64,000 nucleotides of DNA, taken from the NCBI GenBank assembly GCA_023374025.1, contig SIJG01000004.1, positions 3,590,820 to 3,654,819 on the forward strand, given 5' to 3'. This stretch comes from Heterodera schachtii (lineage: Eukaryota > Nematoda > Chromadorea > Rhabditida > Heteroderidae). This document shows, piece after piece, positions 1 to 9,090 of the stretch. A program made the position numbers and the translations under genes. Numbering within the stretch: position 1 is the first letter of the stretch; every line of letters starts with the position of its first letter. The notes below the pieces were generated by a model that was not told the origin of the DNA, did not search any database, and was given only the letters and a program-made list of their open reading frames with translations.

Positions 1-440
1 GGGGCCGGCGGTGCCGATAGGCGCGGCAGGAAATTTTTGAAATTTTGTATGTGATTTGTTAACAGATTTTATCTAAAAAAAGACCAAATTTAGAGATTTT
101 AAGCCAATTTTTTTAAGAAAAATTGGGATATTGGTGTCCGGTGGCGCCGATAGGCGCCACCGGGGAAATTTTTTCAATTAAAATGAAATTTGTTAACAGA
201 ATTTCACCAAAAAATGACCACTTTTGAGATTTTGAGCCCATTTTTATGGAAAAATAAGTTTTTGGGAGGGGGGAAGGCGGTGCCGATAGGCGCCGCCGGG
301 GAATTTTTTGAAAATTTGAAGTAATTAGTTAACAGATTTTGCCCAAAAATGACCAATTTTTACGGTTTTAAGCCTTAAGAAAAAAAACAAGTTTTGGGGG
401 GCCGGCGGTGCCGAAAGGCGCCGCCGGGAAAAATTTTTGA
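1..440 (+). repeat. Tandem array of four GC-hairpin units
   Basis: The units are 126-136 bp apart. Each starts with a G-run and a hairpin of two 9-11 bp arms around GATA or GAAA, continues with AAATTTTT, and in the first three passes through TTGTTAACAG or TAGTTAACAG to an A-rich tail. The second hairpin (138-163) is a perfect 11-bp stem. Its third pair is T-A where the other units have C-G, so both sides changed together. The fourth hairpin (402-427) has a GAAA loop. Confidence 0.85.
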
Positions 441-623
441 AATTGGGAGTTTTGGTAGAATTTATATCAGCGAAATAAATAATTAAGCAAAAAAAAAATT
501 AAAAAAGTTTGGGGAAGCCTAAAATAAAGGACAATCTTTAATAAAAGTGACATTTTTAATTTAAAAGATTTGGCCCCTCCAAAAAAGGACAAATCTTTAA
601 AAAAAGGACACTTGGCCGCCCTG
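1..623. mobile_element. hAT-type MITE, right part, cut by window edge
   Basis: The right end is CTTGGCCGCCCTG at 611-623, followed by ATTAAAAT at 624-631. It matches the whole copy at 7644-8539, where the same eight bases flank both ends. The left end lies outside the window. The body holds four tandem units of about 135 bp, each with a GC hairpin (cores at 7, 140, 276 and 404) and most with a TTGTTAACAG motif. There is no coding capacity, so it would depend on a transposase supplied elsewhere. Confidence 0.8.
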
Positions 624-748
624 ATTAAAATTAAATTAAAAGTACGATTAACAATTGCATCATAAAATACAGCATATAAAATTAAAGAAAATTAACTCAT
701 AAAAACTACGATATATTGATGGATCATTTAAGTTTGCGAATAAATTAT

Positions 749-1172
749 ATTTTTTTATTTCACTCAAATAATTTGTAATGTATTTATTTAAAAAAATAAT
801 ATTTAAATAAAAATTATTTCAATTTATGAGTGTTGTAGATTTCTCACACGGCAAACTAAAAATATAAGCCTATTTTATAATTCTGAAATTCTTTTTATCA
901 AAAGTCCAAAGATTTTGATTTAATTTTTATTCTGGCAGAGTACTGGCATTATGAAGTGAAATAATCACTGATGCATGCAGTTGACTACACGAATCCACGA
1001 GATGATAAAATTAACTAGCCAAGAAATATGCCAAAAGATTTTTCATTTGGCAAAATTCAATATAATACAACTATATTCCAGAAAATTCATTATTATTCTT
1101 TAAAAAAATTTAAATAAAAAAAAGACTATGTATTTATAATTTCAATAAAAGCTAGAAAGGCATAATACGTTA
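749..1172 (+). repeat. Dispersed unit, copy 1 of 3
   Basis: Runs from TTTATTTCACTCAAATAATT to CATAATACGTTAA. Related copies are at 1405-2051 and 8664-9090. The middle part (about 940-1030) is richer in G+C and stays similar in all three copies. No convincing gene was recognised in it. Confidence 0.85.
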
Positions 1173-1404
1173 AGCTATAACAAGTACATATTAAAACAAT
1201 CTGCACAATTTCTCAAAAGACAAAAACATTTAACACGGGAATATATTTATATTAAAAATGAATTATTACCCCTGTATACATAAAAAAAGAATTTCCAAGT
1301 TCTGACTTTAAATTAAAATAAGAAAAGGAAATAAGTTTTTACAATAATTCCTTCAGAATTTTTTGAAGTAAAAATAGTAAAAGGTATAAATAGGAAAATT
1401 AAAA

Positions 1405-2051
1405 ATTTTTTATTCCACTCAAATAATTTGTAATGTATTTATTTTTAAAAAATAATGTTTAAATAAAAATTATTTCAATTTATGAGTGTTGTAGATTTCT
1501 CACTAAGGCAAAATGTAAATGAATCGGAATATCAAAACAAAAACAGCTCAGAGTAAAAAACGAAGAACTCAGCTTGCAAATCGAGAAAGAAACTTTACAG
1601 CTTTCTGAAGACAGGTCAAATAGTAAAAATAGTAAAATTAAATACTTAATATTGAGCATCCACCTTGATAAATTGGGGCAATTATACACGATCGATTGAA
1701 TTTCATCGTCATATATATTTATATTAAAATCTAAAAATATAAGCCTATTTTATAATTCTGAAATTCTTTTTATCAAAAGTCAAATAAGCAAAGATTTTGA
1801 TTTAATTTTTATTTTGGCAGAGTACTGGAATTATGAAGAGAAATAATCACTGATGCAGTTGACTACACGGATCCACGAGATGATAAAATTAACTAGCCAA
1901 GAAATATGCCAAAATAAGATTTCATTTGGCAAAATTCAATATAATATAACTATATTCCAGAAAATTCATTATTATTCTTTAAAAAAAAAATTAAATAAAA
2001 AAGACTTTGTATTTATAATTTCAATAAAAGCTAGAAAGGCATAATACGTTA
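1405..2051 (+). repeat. Dispersed unit, copy 2, with a 216-bp insertion
   Basis: Same unit as 749-1172. It differs by an insertion at about 1513-1728 between GGCAAA and CTAAAAATATAAGCC. From 1853 this copy can be read for 63 codons starting MQLTTRIHEMIKLTSQEICQ. The same start can be read in the other copies but ends sooner, so coding is doubtful. Confidence 0.8.
1523..1699 (+). pseudogene. Exon-like frame with coiled-coil character
   Basis: This frame is open for 58 codons between a TGA at 1520-1522 and a TGA at 1697-1699. It has no ATG, so it would be an exon or a remnant. The sequence includes LRVKNEELSLQIEKETLQL, with leucine, isoleucine or valine spaced in heptad fashion among charged residues, as in a coiled coil. 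The rest includes KYLILSIHLDKLGQLYTID. It lies wholly within the 216-bp insertion that separates this repeat unit from its two relatives. Base composition is less A+T-rich than the surroundings. I do not recognise a family. It may be a captured exon or a fragment of a transposable-element protein. Confidence 0.35.
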
Positions 2052-3035
2052 ATTTTATATTGTAAATAATAAATAACTTTAATAACCAAAGTGAATACAG
2101 GATAAAAATCATCAATTTAAAAGTAAAAAATATAAAAAAATAAATTTCCAAAAAACTTTATAATTATATATATTTTTTATATTAATACATTCGAGTGACA
2201 ATAGCATAAAATCATTCACAAAGATATTTCCTAGACCAGAGAGAAAATGTTCGTCATCTTATGAAGCAACAGAGCATGAATTAAAAAAACAAATGTAGAA
2301 CTTTATTGAACAATTTTAAGTAAATTATAATATGCAAAAATAAAACAATAATTTCTATAAGATTTAGTTCAATCAAAAATAATTCAATGAATAATTTATT
2401 TACTTTCGTTATTTTTAAGAATTTTTTTTGTAATTGATAAAAACAAATAAGTGAATTCATTTAAATACATTGAACTATTATAAAAATAAAAAAATAAACT
2501 AATAAACTAATAAGTCAAATAATGAATTCCAGAAAAAAGTTTATGATTAAATAATGAGTGCAATAAAAGTTGTTTGCTATGAATTATTAAAATGCTTCTA
2601 TAAAGGAGCAAGAGCAATTAACTCCAAAACATTTGCCAAATTTCAATTTAAATGAGAATCCAGCAAGCATATACAAAGCATAATAACTCAAGAATAGCAA
2701 AAAATTTATTAAAAAATTAAATAAAAATAACGAAAAATTTATATTTTTAGGGTTAATTCAAAAAAGACACAGCATCATCGATTTTAAATTTCTAATAAGC
2801 ATAAAATTTTGTAACAACATACATAATTAATTAATATCATTGAACACTCAAAAATTAGTATAGTCGAATACGCAGAATAATAGTAATGCTTTGAATAAAG
2901 ATGATCTATTAATCATAAAAAAATATTAACAAATTGAAAGGATTATTTTTATTTTTTCTTATATTATCGAAGGAAGTAGAAAGTATGGTTAAGCACGAAT
3001 ATTATTAATACTTCAAGCAAAATCAAAAATACATA
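2052..3035. other. AT-rich spacer, no gene seen
   Basis: A-rich DNA with short phrases of higher G+C near 2211-2275 and 2585-2660. No open frame of note, repeat or RNA signal was recognised. Confidence 0.7.
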
Positions 3036-3280
3036 CTAAATATCAGGGATGTTGCAAGTTTTACTTTTCGCTTTTTTTGGGCGTTTCGATTTCGCGTTTC
3101 GCTTTTCGCCTTTCGCTTTTGGATGAAAAAGCGAAAAAAAGTACACCCCTAAAAAATGGATTTTTAAAATAACAATGGCATTTTGTGGGAGAAAAAGCAA
3201 AAAATTTAGTCAAAATTTTTAATTTTTTAACCATTTTACCAAATTTTATTAATAAAGTAAAATTTGCTAAAATATTTTAT

Positions 3281-3310
3281 CGCTAGTGTAGCGTAGTGGT
3301 TAGTGCAAAT
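3281..3310 (+). repeat. tRNA-derived SINE head, truncated
   Basis: Contains the RNA polymerase III A-box-like TAGCGTAGTGG at 3289-3299, as in the fuller copy at 5180. The B-box part is missing because about 100 bp present in the other copy are absent here. Confidence 0.6.
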
Positions 3311-3392
3311 TCTCACAAAATCGCAAAAAATCTATCATTTTTTTCGACAAAATCTGTTAACAGATCCATCAAAGTTTTCAAAAAATTTTCCC

Positions 3393-3414
3393 GGCGGCGC
3401 CTATCGGCACCGCC
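3393..3414 (-). repeat. GC hairpin with GATA loop
   Basis: Reverse-strand copy of the GGCGGTGCC-GATA-GGCGCCGCC hairpin. A 14-bp palindrome, ATCTGTTAACAGAT, lies upstream at 3353-3366, and an inverted GGAAAAAGAGCGCCG motif follows. This is the full module also seen at 5400 and 18,904. Confidence 0.85.
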
Positions 3415-3662
3415 GGACCTCATTTCTTTTCCAAAAGTTTTTTGGAAAAAGAGCGCCGAAAAAAGATGTGAAAAGAAAAACTGAATTTGTAATTAAATTT
3501 CGTTTAGTCCAAAAAGATTAATGTTTGAAATAATTGAAGAAGATTTGTTTGAAAATTTTCATTATTTAATTTATCTTTTTGGATTTTATAAAATAAATAG
3601 CAAAGTAAAAATTTATTTTTTACTATTCATTTGAAATAAATTAAATTTTGAATTAATTTTTC

Positions 3663-4947
3663 AACAAAGCCGTGAGCGTCGAGCGCAGAACGGCTTCACC
3701 CATGGCTTTATGGACGCCCTCACTTCGACTACATATTTAATACATAAGACAATTTATGTCAAATTCACAAACCTAAATAATCAAAAAGATGAAAAAATGC
3801 TTTTATACATTAGTAATGAAAACTAATTAAAATATACGAATTAAAATTAAGGAAATATTTGCAAAATATTTTACTATTAAGACAATTCAAGGCTTTTCAA
3901 CAATTAAAAATCTGGAGGATTTTAAGATTCAGAAATAGCGTGAAAAAAAGATTTTTACAAATACATATTAAAAAAAGAACTTCAGAAACGAAGGGGTAAC
4001 TTCATGACGACGTCAAGATAAAATTAAAAAATAACAATATTAAATAACAATATAAGAAAATAAAAGTTAAAAATAATTTTAGTTATGCGCTAAATTGTTA
4101 CCTCAATATAGAATAACTGAAATAAGTCTGTGTTTAGTTGAAAATGAAATAATTATTTAAAGTGAGCAACTTTAAGCGCAGCAAAATAAATACCTTAAAA
4201 TAAAAAAATAATTATTTCTTTTAATGCGACAGCAATTATTTAATTGAATTCTCAAAATATTTAGATATAAAAATAAATAATGGTTTATCCAGCATGCAAA
4301 AGCATATAAATTGTTTTCATGAATCCTAGACACTAAAATCTTTAAACACAATAAGAACTCTGAAAATCTTCGTAATAATGAATGGACCGAAAACAAGGAA
4401 ATAATTTATTAAAAAATATAGACCAAATATAATATCAACAGAAAAATATTTAAAAAATTAAATGACAAAGTCTGAAAATTTGAGATGCTTGTTTTATTAA
4501 TTTTAGAAAATAAATAAAGAAAAAACATTAAACTTTATAATAATGTAAACAATAGAAATTATGATTTGATTAAAAAGTTAAAAAAATTTTGAGCTATAAA
4601 TAGCTGAAAATTTTACTTTTATAATTATCTCGATTACCTAAATTAAATATTGCACAAATCTGGCTAATATAAATTTAAATAAAACATATTTAATGTTTAC
4701 TTTTAAGTTCTATTACAATGATAAATTGATAAACTAAATTGAGCTATAAACAGCTGAGAATTAGACGCACTCCAATTGCGTTAGTATCATCAATCCGCAT
4801 GTGGAAATGTGCACTTTGGTGACAACATCAAATTCGAGCGCGAATGGTTGAAAATAAAAACATTTACTTAAATAAATAAAAATAAAATACAATATTTACA
4901 TTATATATCAATGAAGTAAAATTATTTAAAAAGAAATGGGTACTTTC
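3663..4947. other. Desert-like DNA inside the composite element
   Basis: A-rich, with no clear gene. A small stem AAGCCGT/ACGGCTT is at 3667-3696. Higher-G+C phrases are at 3660-3735, 4126-4400 and 4750-4850. It separates the two direct copies of the element's left part, so it may be captured host DNA. Confidence 0.5.
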
Positions 4948-5179
4948 CAGGGATGTTGCAAGTTTCGCTTTTCGCCTTTTCGCTTTTTTTGGGCGTTTCG
5001 CTTTCGCTTTTTGGCTGAAAAAGCGAAAAAAAAATACACCCCTAAAGATTGGATTTTTAAAATAACAATGGTATTTTCGTGGGAGAAAAAGCAAAAAATT
5101 TAGACAAAATTTTGAATTTTTTTAACCATTTTACCAAACTTTTATAAATAAAGTAAAATTTGGTATTGAATATTTTATC

Positions 5180-5252
5180 TGTAGTGTAGCGTAGTGGTTA
5201 GTGCATCAACCTTGACATTATTTTCTGTCATGAGTTCGATGCCGGTTGACTG
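5180..5252 (+). repeat. tRNA-derived SINE head with A and B boxes
   Basis: TAGCGTAGTGG (5187-5197) fits the polymerase III A box and GTTCGATGC (5234-5242) fits the B box, 36 bases apart, a normal spacing. The arms do not fold into a proper T stem or acceptor stem, so this is not a working tRNA gene. A T-run follows at 5254. It is the head of a SINE-like repeat embedded in a hAT-type element. Confidence 0.7.
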
Positions 5253-5399
5253 ATTTTTTTAAATTTAATTATTATTACTTTTAAAATTCGCCTGGCATGG
5301 CCAGGCCCAAAATTCGTATTCTCTCAAATTCAAAAAAAATCTATCATTTTTACGACAAATCTGTTAACAGATCCATCAAAGTTTTCAAAAAATTTTCCC

Positions 5400-5421
5400 G
5401 GCGGCGCCTATCGGCACCGCC
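5400..5421 (-). repeat. GC hairpin with GATA loop
   Basis: Same reverse-strand module as at 3393, with the ATCTGTTAACAGAT-like palindrome upstream near 5360 and the GGAAAAAGAGCGCCG motif downstream. Confidence 0.85.
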
Positions 5422-5695
5422 GGACCTCATTTCTTTTCCAAAAGTTTTTTTTGGAAAAAGAGCGCCGAAAAAAGATGTGAAAAGAAAAACTGAATTTGTA
5501 ATTAAATTTCGTTTAGTCCAAAAAGATTAATGTTTGAAATAATTGAAGAAGATTTGTTTGAAAATTTTCATTATTTAATTTAGCTTTTTGGATTTTATAA
5601 AATAAATAGCAAAGTAAAAATTTAATTTTTTACTATTTCATTTGAAATAAATAAAATTTTGAATTAAATTTTTTTAATTTCTAAAATTTCCAAGT

Positions 5696-5738
5696 TGGTC
5701 CCGTTCCGGGCTTTTCAGGTAATTTCCCGGTCCCGTAC
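5696..5738. repeat. Short CCCG/CGGG dyad patch
   Basis: GTCCCGTTCCGGGC followed by TTCCCGGTCCCG. It resembles the longer arrays at 13,016, 19,746, 23,018 and 39,731. Confidence 0.5.
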
Positions 5739-6049
5739 AATTCTAATTAATTCTATACAAAAAATAATTAAAATCTGACATTTCGCCAACTGACATTTCG
5801 CCAACTTGACATCTTGCCAACTGACATCTCGCCAACATTCATTTCGCCAACTCAGCCAAAAACATTCATTTCGCCAACTCAGCTAAAACATGACGTTTCG
5901 CCAACTAATTTCGCCAACTAGTCTTAAATTGATTTTTAACTATATAATGTTTAAAAAATTAACAGAAAAGCGCACCAATGCAAAGAAATCTTTATAAAAT
6001 AAATAAAAAACAAAAAGAAAAGAAGAAAAAAATTTTAAATAGTTCGAAT

Positions 6050-6716
6050 TTAATCTACATCGGCATCATCAGTTTCTTCACCACTCTTTGAATTTCCACG
6101 GGCGTGAAATGCCTCCGCAAAGCATTGAATCACGAGTCCGAGCTCCGGAGCGCTCACAGGATGGGAAGACATGCCGCATTGCCTTCAGCATTCCTGTCTC
6201 GAAGTCGCACATCACTTAAATAGTAATTAAAAAGTCATTATGTAGTTTTTATTGCCTTTAATTGGCCGTGGGATCAATAGCACGCTTCAGTTGTTGAAGG
6301 ACCTCCGCGTAATAGTTTGACGTTTTACCAGGCAGTAAGGCTTGTGCTGCGACGACCACCCGATTGTTCACGTAACAGCCGATGACGAACATTTGCGTTT
6401 CAGGATTTGGTGCACCCGATTCATCGCTCGCGAAAGCCTAAAAATTAAAATTAAAAACCAAAAAAATTTATTAACACCTTGAAGCCAAAGACAAAAGCGT
6501 TTCTTGGATTGTTTTACCACGTTGGAAATGAACAGGCTCACAATTTTCTTCATCATCGCTCTCACTGACGTTCAAATCATTGCTGGTCGAAACACTTTCC
6601 ATTTGTTGTTCTGCGGCCGTCCTCTCAACATTCAGTACGCTGTCTTACATTTGTTGGATTTCGGGGCCTTTATTTGCCTTTTGCAAACTCTCAAGAATTT
6701 CGCGAACAGTTGGCAT
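6050..6716 (-). pseudogene. Broken MULE-type (Mutator-like) transposase
   Basis: Three blocks can be read on the minus strand. The first starts at an ATG (6716-6714, MPTVREILESLQKANKG), meets a TAA after about 23 codons, then goes on into an acidic stretch (SNDLNVSESDDEE). After an acceptor-like AATTTTTAG, the second block (6437-6258) reads through QMFVIGCYVNNRVVVAAQAL and GKTSNYYAEVLQQLKRAI, the pattern of a MULE transposase core (small hydrophobics, AL, K, Y, L..L). The third (6214-6078), after TTTAAG, holds CDFETGMLKAMRHVFPSC, matching the D-F-E and FP region around the second catalytic aspartate. A shifted frame then ends ADVD-stop at 6050. The in-frame stop and frame changes argue for a dead gene, though unrecognised introns could explain some breaks. 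It would have cut and joined DNA at the element ends in the nucleus. Confidence 0.65.
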
Positions 6717-6859
6717 TTCTTAATATAATCTGAATTTTCTTTTTTATTGAATAAAAAAAAATTCTAAAAATTTGCCATAAAAATAGGAAGGATGATGATG
6801 TATATGATATCTGAACAGTTCCTCTTATTTCCAATTCCGTAAAAATTTATTTTTTAATC

Positions 6860-7069
6860 AGTTGGCGAAATGTCAGTTGGCGAAATGAATGTTTTTGACT
6901 GAGTTGGCGAAATGAATGTTTTTGGCTGAGTTGGCGAAATGAATGTTTTTGGCTGAGTTGGCGAAATGAATGTTTTTGGCTGAGTTGGCGAAATGAATGT
7001 TTTTGGCTGAGTTGGCGAAATGTCAGTTGGCGAGATGTCAGTTGGCGAGATGTCAAGTTGGCGAAATGT
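6860..7069 (-). repeat. Tandem repeat array at right end of foldback element
   Basis: Five near-identical 27-bp units (GTTGGCGAAATGAATG then TTTTTGGCTGA) are flanked by 15-bp units (GTTGGCGAAATGTCA). Frames through it give FRQLSQKHS repeats, which are artefacts of the array. The uniform units suggest recent expansion. Confidence 0.9.
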
Positions 7070-7643
7070 ATGCACACCCACCAGAGGAATTGCATAAAGA
7101 ATTTATGAAAAACAAAAGAACAGTCAATCATCAGAACAGTTAAGCATTAAAAGGTCAATTTTTGAGTCTTATAAATTCATCTAATTTTGCAAAAAAAATT
7201 TCGCCTTTTCGCTTTTTCGCTTTTTTGGGGCATTTTGCTTTCGCTTTTTCGCTTTTCGCTTTTTATTTTTCTCTTTGCAACATCCCTGCTAAATATATAT
7301 ATACAAACAAGAAAATTTATAGCCGGCGTAATCTACGAGAATATGGTGTATGGCAACGAGAATATGAGATCATTCGAATTTTTAATAAGAAAATTGATAG
7401 AAAAAATTAGAAAAATTTAAAATTATTTTTTAAATAAACAAAATTTCAAATATACAGAATATCATCACAAAGTAAATGTTCATTTTTATAACGCTTTCTT
7501 ATTCATAGAATAATAATTAAACGAGAAATGCTGCGTATATTAAAAAGTTTAAACAAAACAATATCAGTTTCGTTTTCAGCATTACAGTTCGAATTTGATA
7601 AGAAAAATAAAGGCATGGATACAAAAGGAGCTAATATTAAAAT

Positions 7644-8539
7644 CAGGGCGGCCAAGTTTTTTTTCAAAAAAAGGACAAACGACGCTAAAACAAAGATTTG
7701 GACCCAAAAAAAAAAAGATTTTTTCTAAAACTGATATTAGCGCGAAGGAAAAGTAATAAAACATGAAAAATCAACTTAAAACAATATTTTATTGGCATAA
7801 AAACGAGGGCCTGTCAACTGAAAATTTGTAAATCAGCATTTTGGAAAATTTTATTCAAAATTTAAAAATCAATAATGTTTTTTGCGGCGCGCTTTTTCCA
7901 AAAAACTTGGGAATTGGGGGGCCGGCGGTGCCGATAGGCGCGGTCGGAAATTTTTGAAATTTTGTATGTGATTTGTTAACAGATTTTATCTAAAAAAAGA
8001 CCAAATTTAGAGATTTTAAGCCAATTTTTTTAAGAAAAATTGGGATATTGGTGTCCGGTGGCGCCGATAGGCGCCACCGGGGAAATTTTTTCAATTAAAA
8101 TGAAATTTGTTAACAGAATTTCACCAAAAAATGACCACTTTTGAGATTTTGAGCCCATTTTTATGGAAAAATAAGTTTTTGGGAGGGGGGAAGGCGGTGC
8201 CGATAGGCGCCGCCGGGGAATTTTTTGAAAATTTGAAGTAATTAGTTAACAGATTTTGCCCAAAAATGACCAATTTTTACGGTTTTAAGCCTTAAGAAAA
8301 AAAACAAGTTTTTGGGGGCCGGCGGTGCCGAAAGGCGCCGCCGGGAAAAATTTTTGAAATTGGGAGTTTTGGTAGAATTTATATCAGCGAAATAAATAAT
8401 TAAGCAAAAAAAAAATTAAAAAAGTTTGGGGAAGCCTAAAATAAAGGACAATCTTTAATAAAAGTGACATTTTTAATTTAAAAGATTTGGCCCCTCCAAA
8501 AAAGGACAAATCTTTAAAAAAGGACACTTGGCCGCCCTG
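7644..8539. mobile_element. hAT-type MITE, complete, 896 bp
   Basis: The left end CAGGGCGGCCAAGT and the right end ACTTGGCCGCCCTG are perfect inverted repeats. The flanks are identical: ATTAAAAT at 7636-7643 and 8540-8547. The 8-bp duplication and CAGGG ends fit the hAT superfamily. The body holds a GGCGCGC motif (7886) and four hairpin units. It has no coding capacity. It is the full version of the element cut off at position 1. Confidence 0.9.
7924..8342 (+). repeat. Tandem GC-hairpin units, second set
   Basis: Hairpin cores at 7924, 8057, 8193 and 8321, matching those at 7, 140, 276 and 404, including the GGTGGCGCC/GGCGCCACC arm change and the GAAA loop in the last. Confidence 0.85.
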
Positions 8540-8663
8540 ATTAAAATTAAATTAAAAGTACGATTAACAATTACATCATAAAATACAGCATATAAAATTA
8601 AAGAAAATTAACTCATAAAAACTACGATATATTGATGGATCATTTAAGTTTGCGAATAAATTA

Positions 8664-9090
8664 TATTTTTTATTTCACTCAAATAATTTGTAATGTATTT
8701 ATTTAAAAAAATAATATTTAAATAAAAATTATTTCAATTTATGAGTGTTGTAGATTTCTCACTACGGCAAACTAAAATAAAGCCTATTTTATAATTATGA
8801 AATTCTTTTTATCAAAAGTCCAAAGATTTTGATTTAATTTTTATTCTGGCAGAGTACTGGCATTATGAAGTGAAATAATCACTGATGCATGCAGTTGACT
8901 ACACGAATCCACGAGATGATAAAATTAACTAGCCAAGAAATATGCCAAAATAAGATTTTTCATTTGGCAAAATTCAATATAATACAACTATATTCCAGAA
9001 AATTCATTATTATTCTTTAAAAAAATTTAAATAAAAAAAAGACTATGTATTTATAATTTCAATAAAAGCTAGAAAGGCATAATACGTTAA
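8664..9090 (+). repeat. Dispersed unit, copy 3 of 3
   Basis: Counterpart of 749-1172 inside the duplicated segment. No insertion of the kind seen at 1513-1728. Confidence 0.85.

Larger units (their letters stand above)
1..1405 (+). repeat. Duplicated segment, copy 1
   Basis: Nearly base-for-base the same as 7918-9572, with a few small gaps. Copy 2 has an extra 251 bp (9195-9445) between CCTGTAT and ACATAAAAAA. The homology includes unique-looking flank beyond the MITE end at 623, so this is a segmental duplication and not two MITE insertions. Its left limit is outside the window. Confidence 0.9.
4948..5666 (+). repeat. Second copy of the composite element's left part
   Basis: Starts CAGGGATGTTGCAAG like the element end at 3044 and matches 3044-3662, but with about 100 bp more around the SINE head. 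Its left flank is GTACTTTC. No matching right flank was found, so it is not a simple complete insertion. Confidence 0.8.
5775..7069. mobile_element. Foldback-type MULE with tandem-repeat inverted ends
   Basis: Both ends are built from tandem repeats in opposite orientation. The left array (5775-5930) repeats CATTTCGCCAACT; the right array (6860-7069) repeats AGTTGGCGAAATG in 15-bp and 27-bp versions. Between them lies a less A+T-rich core with a broken Mutator-like transposase on the minus strand. Long inverted ends made of short repeats are the mark of foldback elements, and known FB-NOF and Phantom elements carry MULE transposases. No clear target duplication was found, so the exact limits are uncertain. 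It is nested in the 3044-7288 element. Confidence 0.75.
3044..7288. mobile_element. Composite hAT-type element, 4.2 kb
   Basis: The left end CAGGGATGTTGCAAG (from 3044) and the right end TTGCAACATCCCTG (to 7288) are inverted repeats. Both are flanked by the same eight bases, CTAAATAT (3036-3043 and 7289-7296), the target-duplication length of the hAT superfamily. Inside lie two direct copies of its left part (3044-3662 and 4948-5666), about 1.3 kb of desert-like DNA, and a nested foldback element (5775-7069). No hAT transposase frame is present, so it is non-autonomous. The second internal left end at 4948 means a nested insertion or an internal duplication took place. I cannot tell which. 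Confidence 0.8.

Noticed and set aside
5180..5252. Working tRNA gene
   Set aside because: A and B boxes are present, but the acceptor, T and anticodon stems do not pair. It is better explained as a SINE head.
3296..5530. Protein frames of 62-77 codons around the hairpin copies
   Set aside because: They run through the SINE head and GC hairpin, differ by frameshifts between copies, and show no coding pattern.
6847..7131. Open frame with FRQLSQKHS repeats, or a CRISPR-like array
   Set aside because: The 27-bp units are contiguous, without variable spacers, and are mirrored at 5775-5930. They are the tandem ends of a foldback element.
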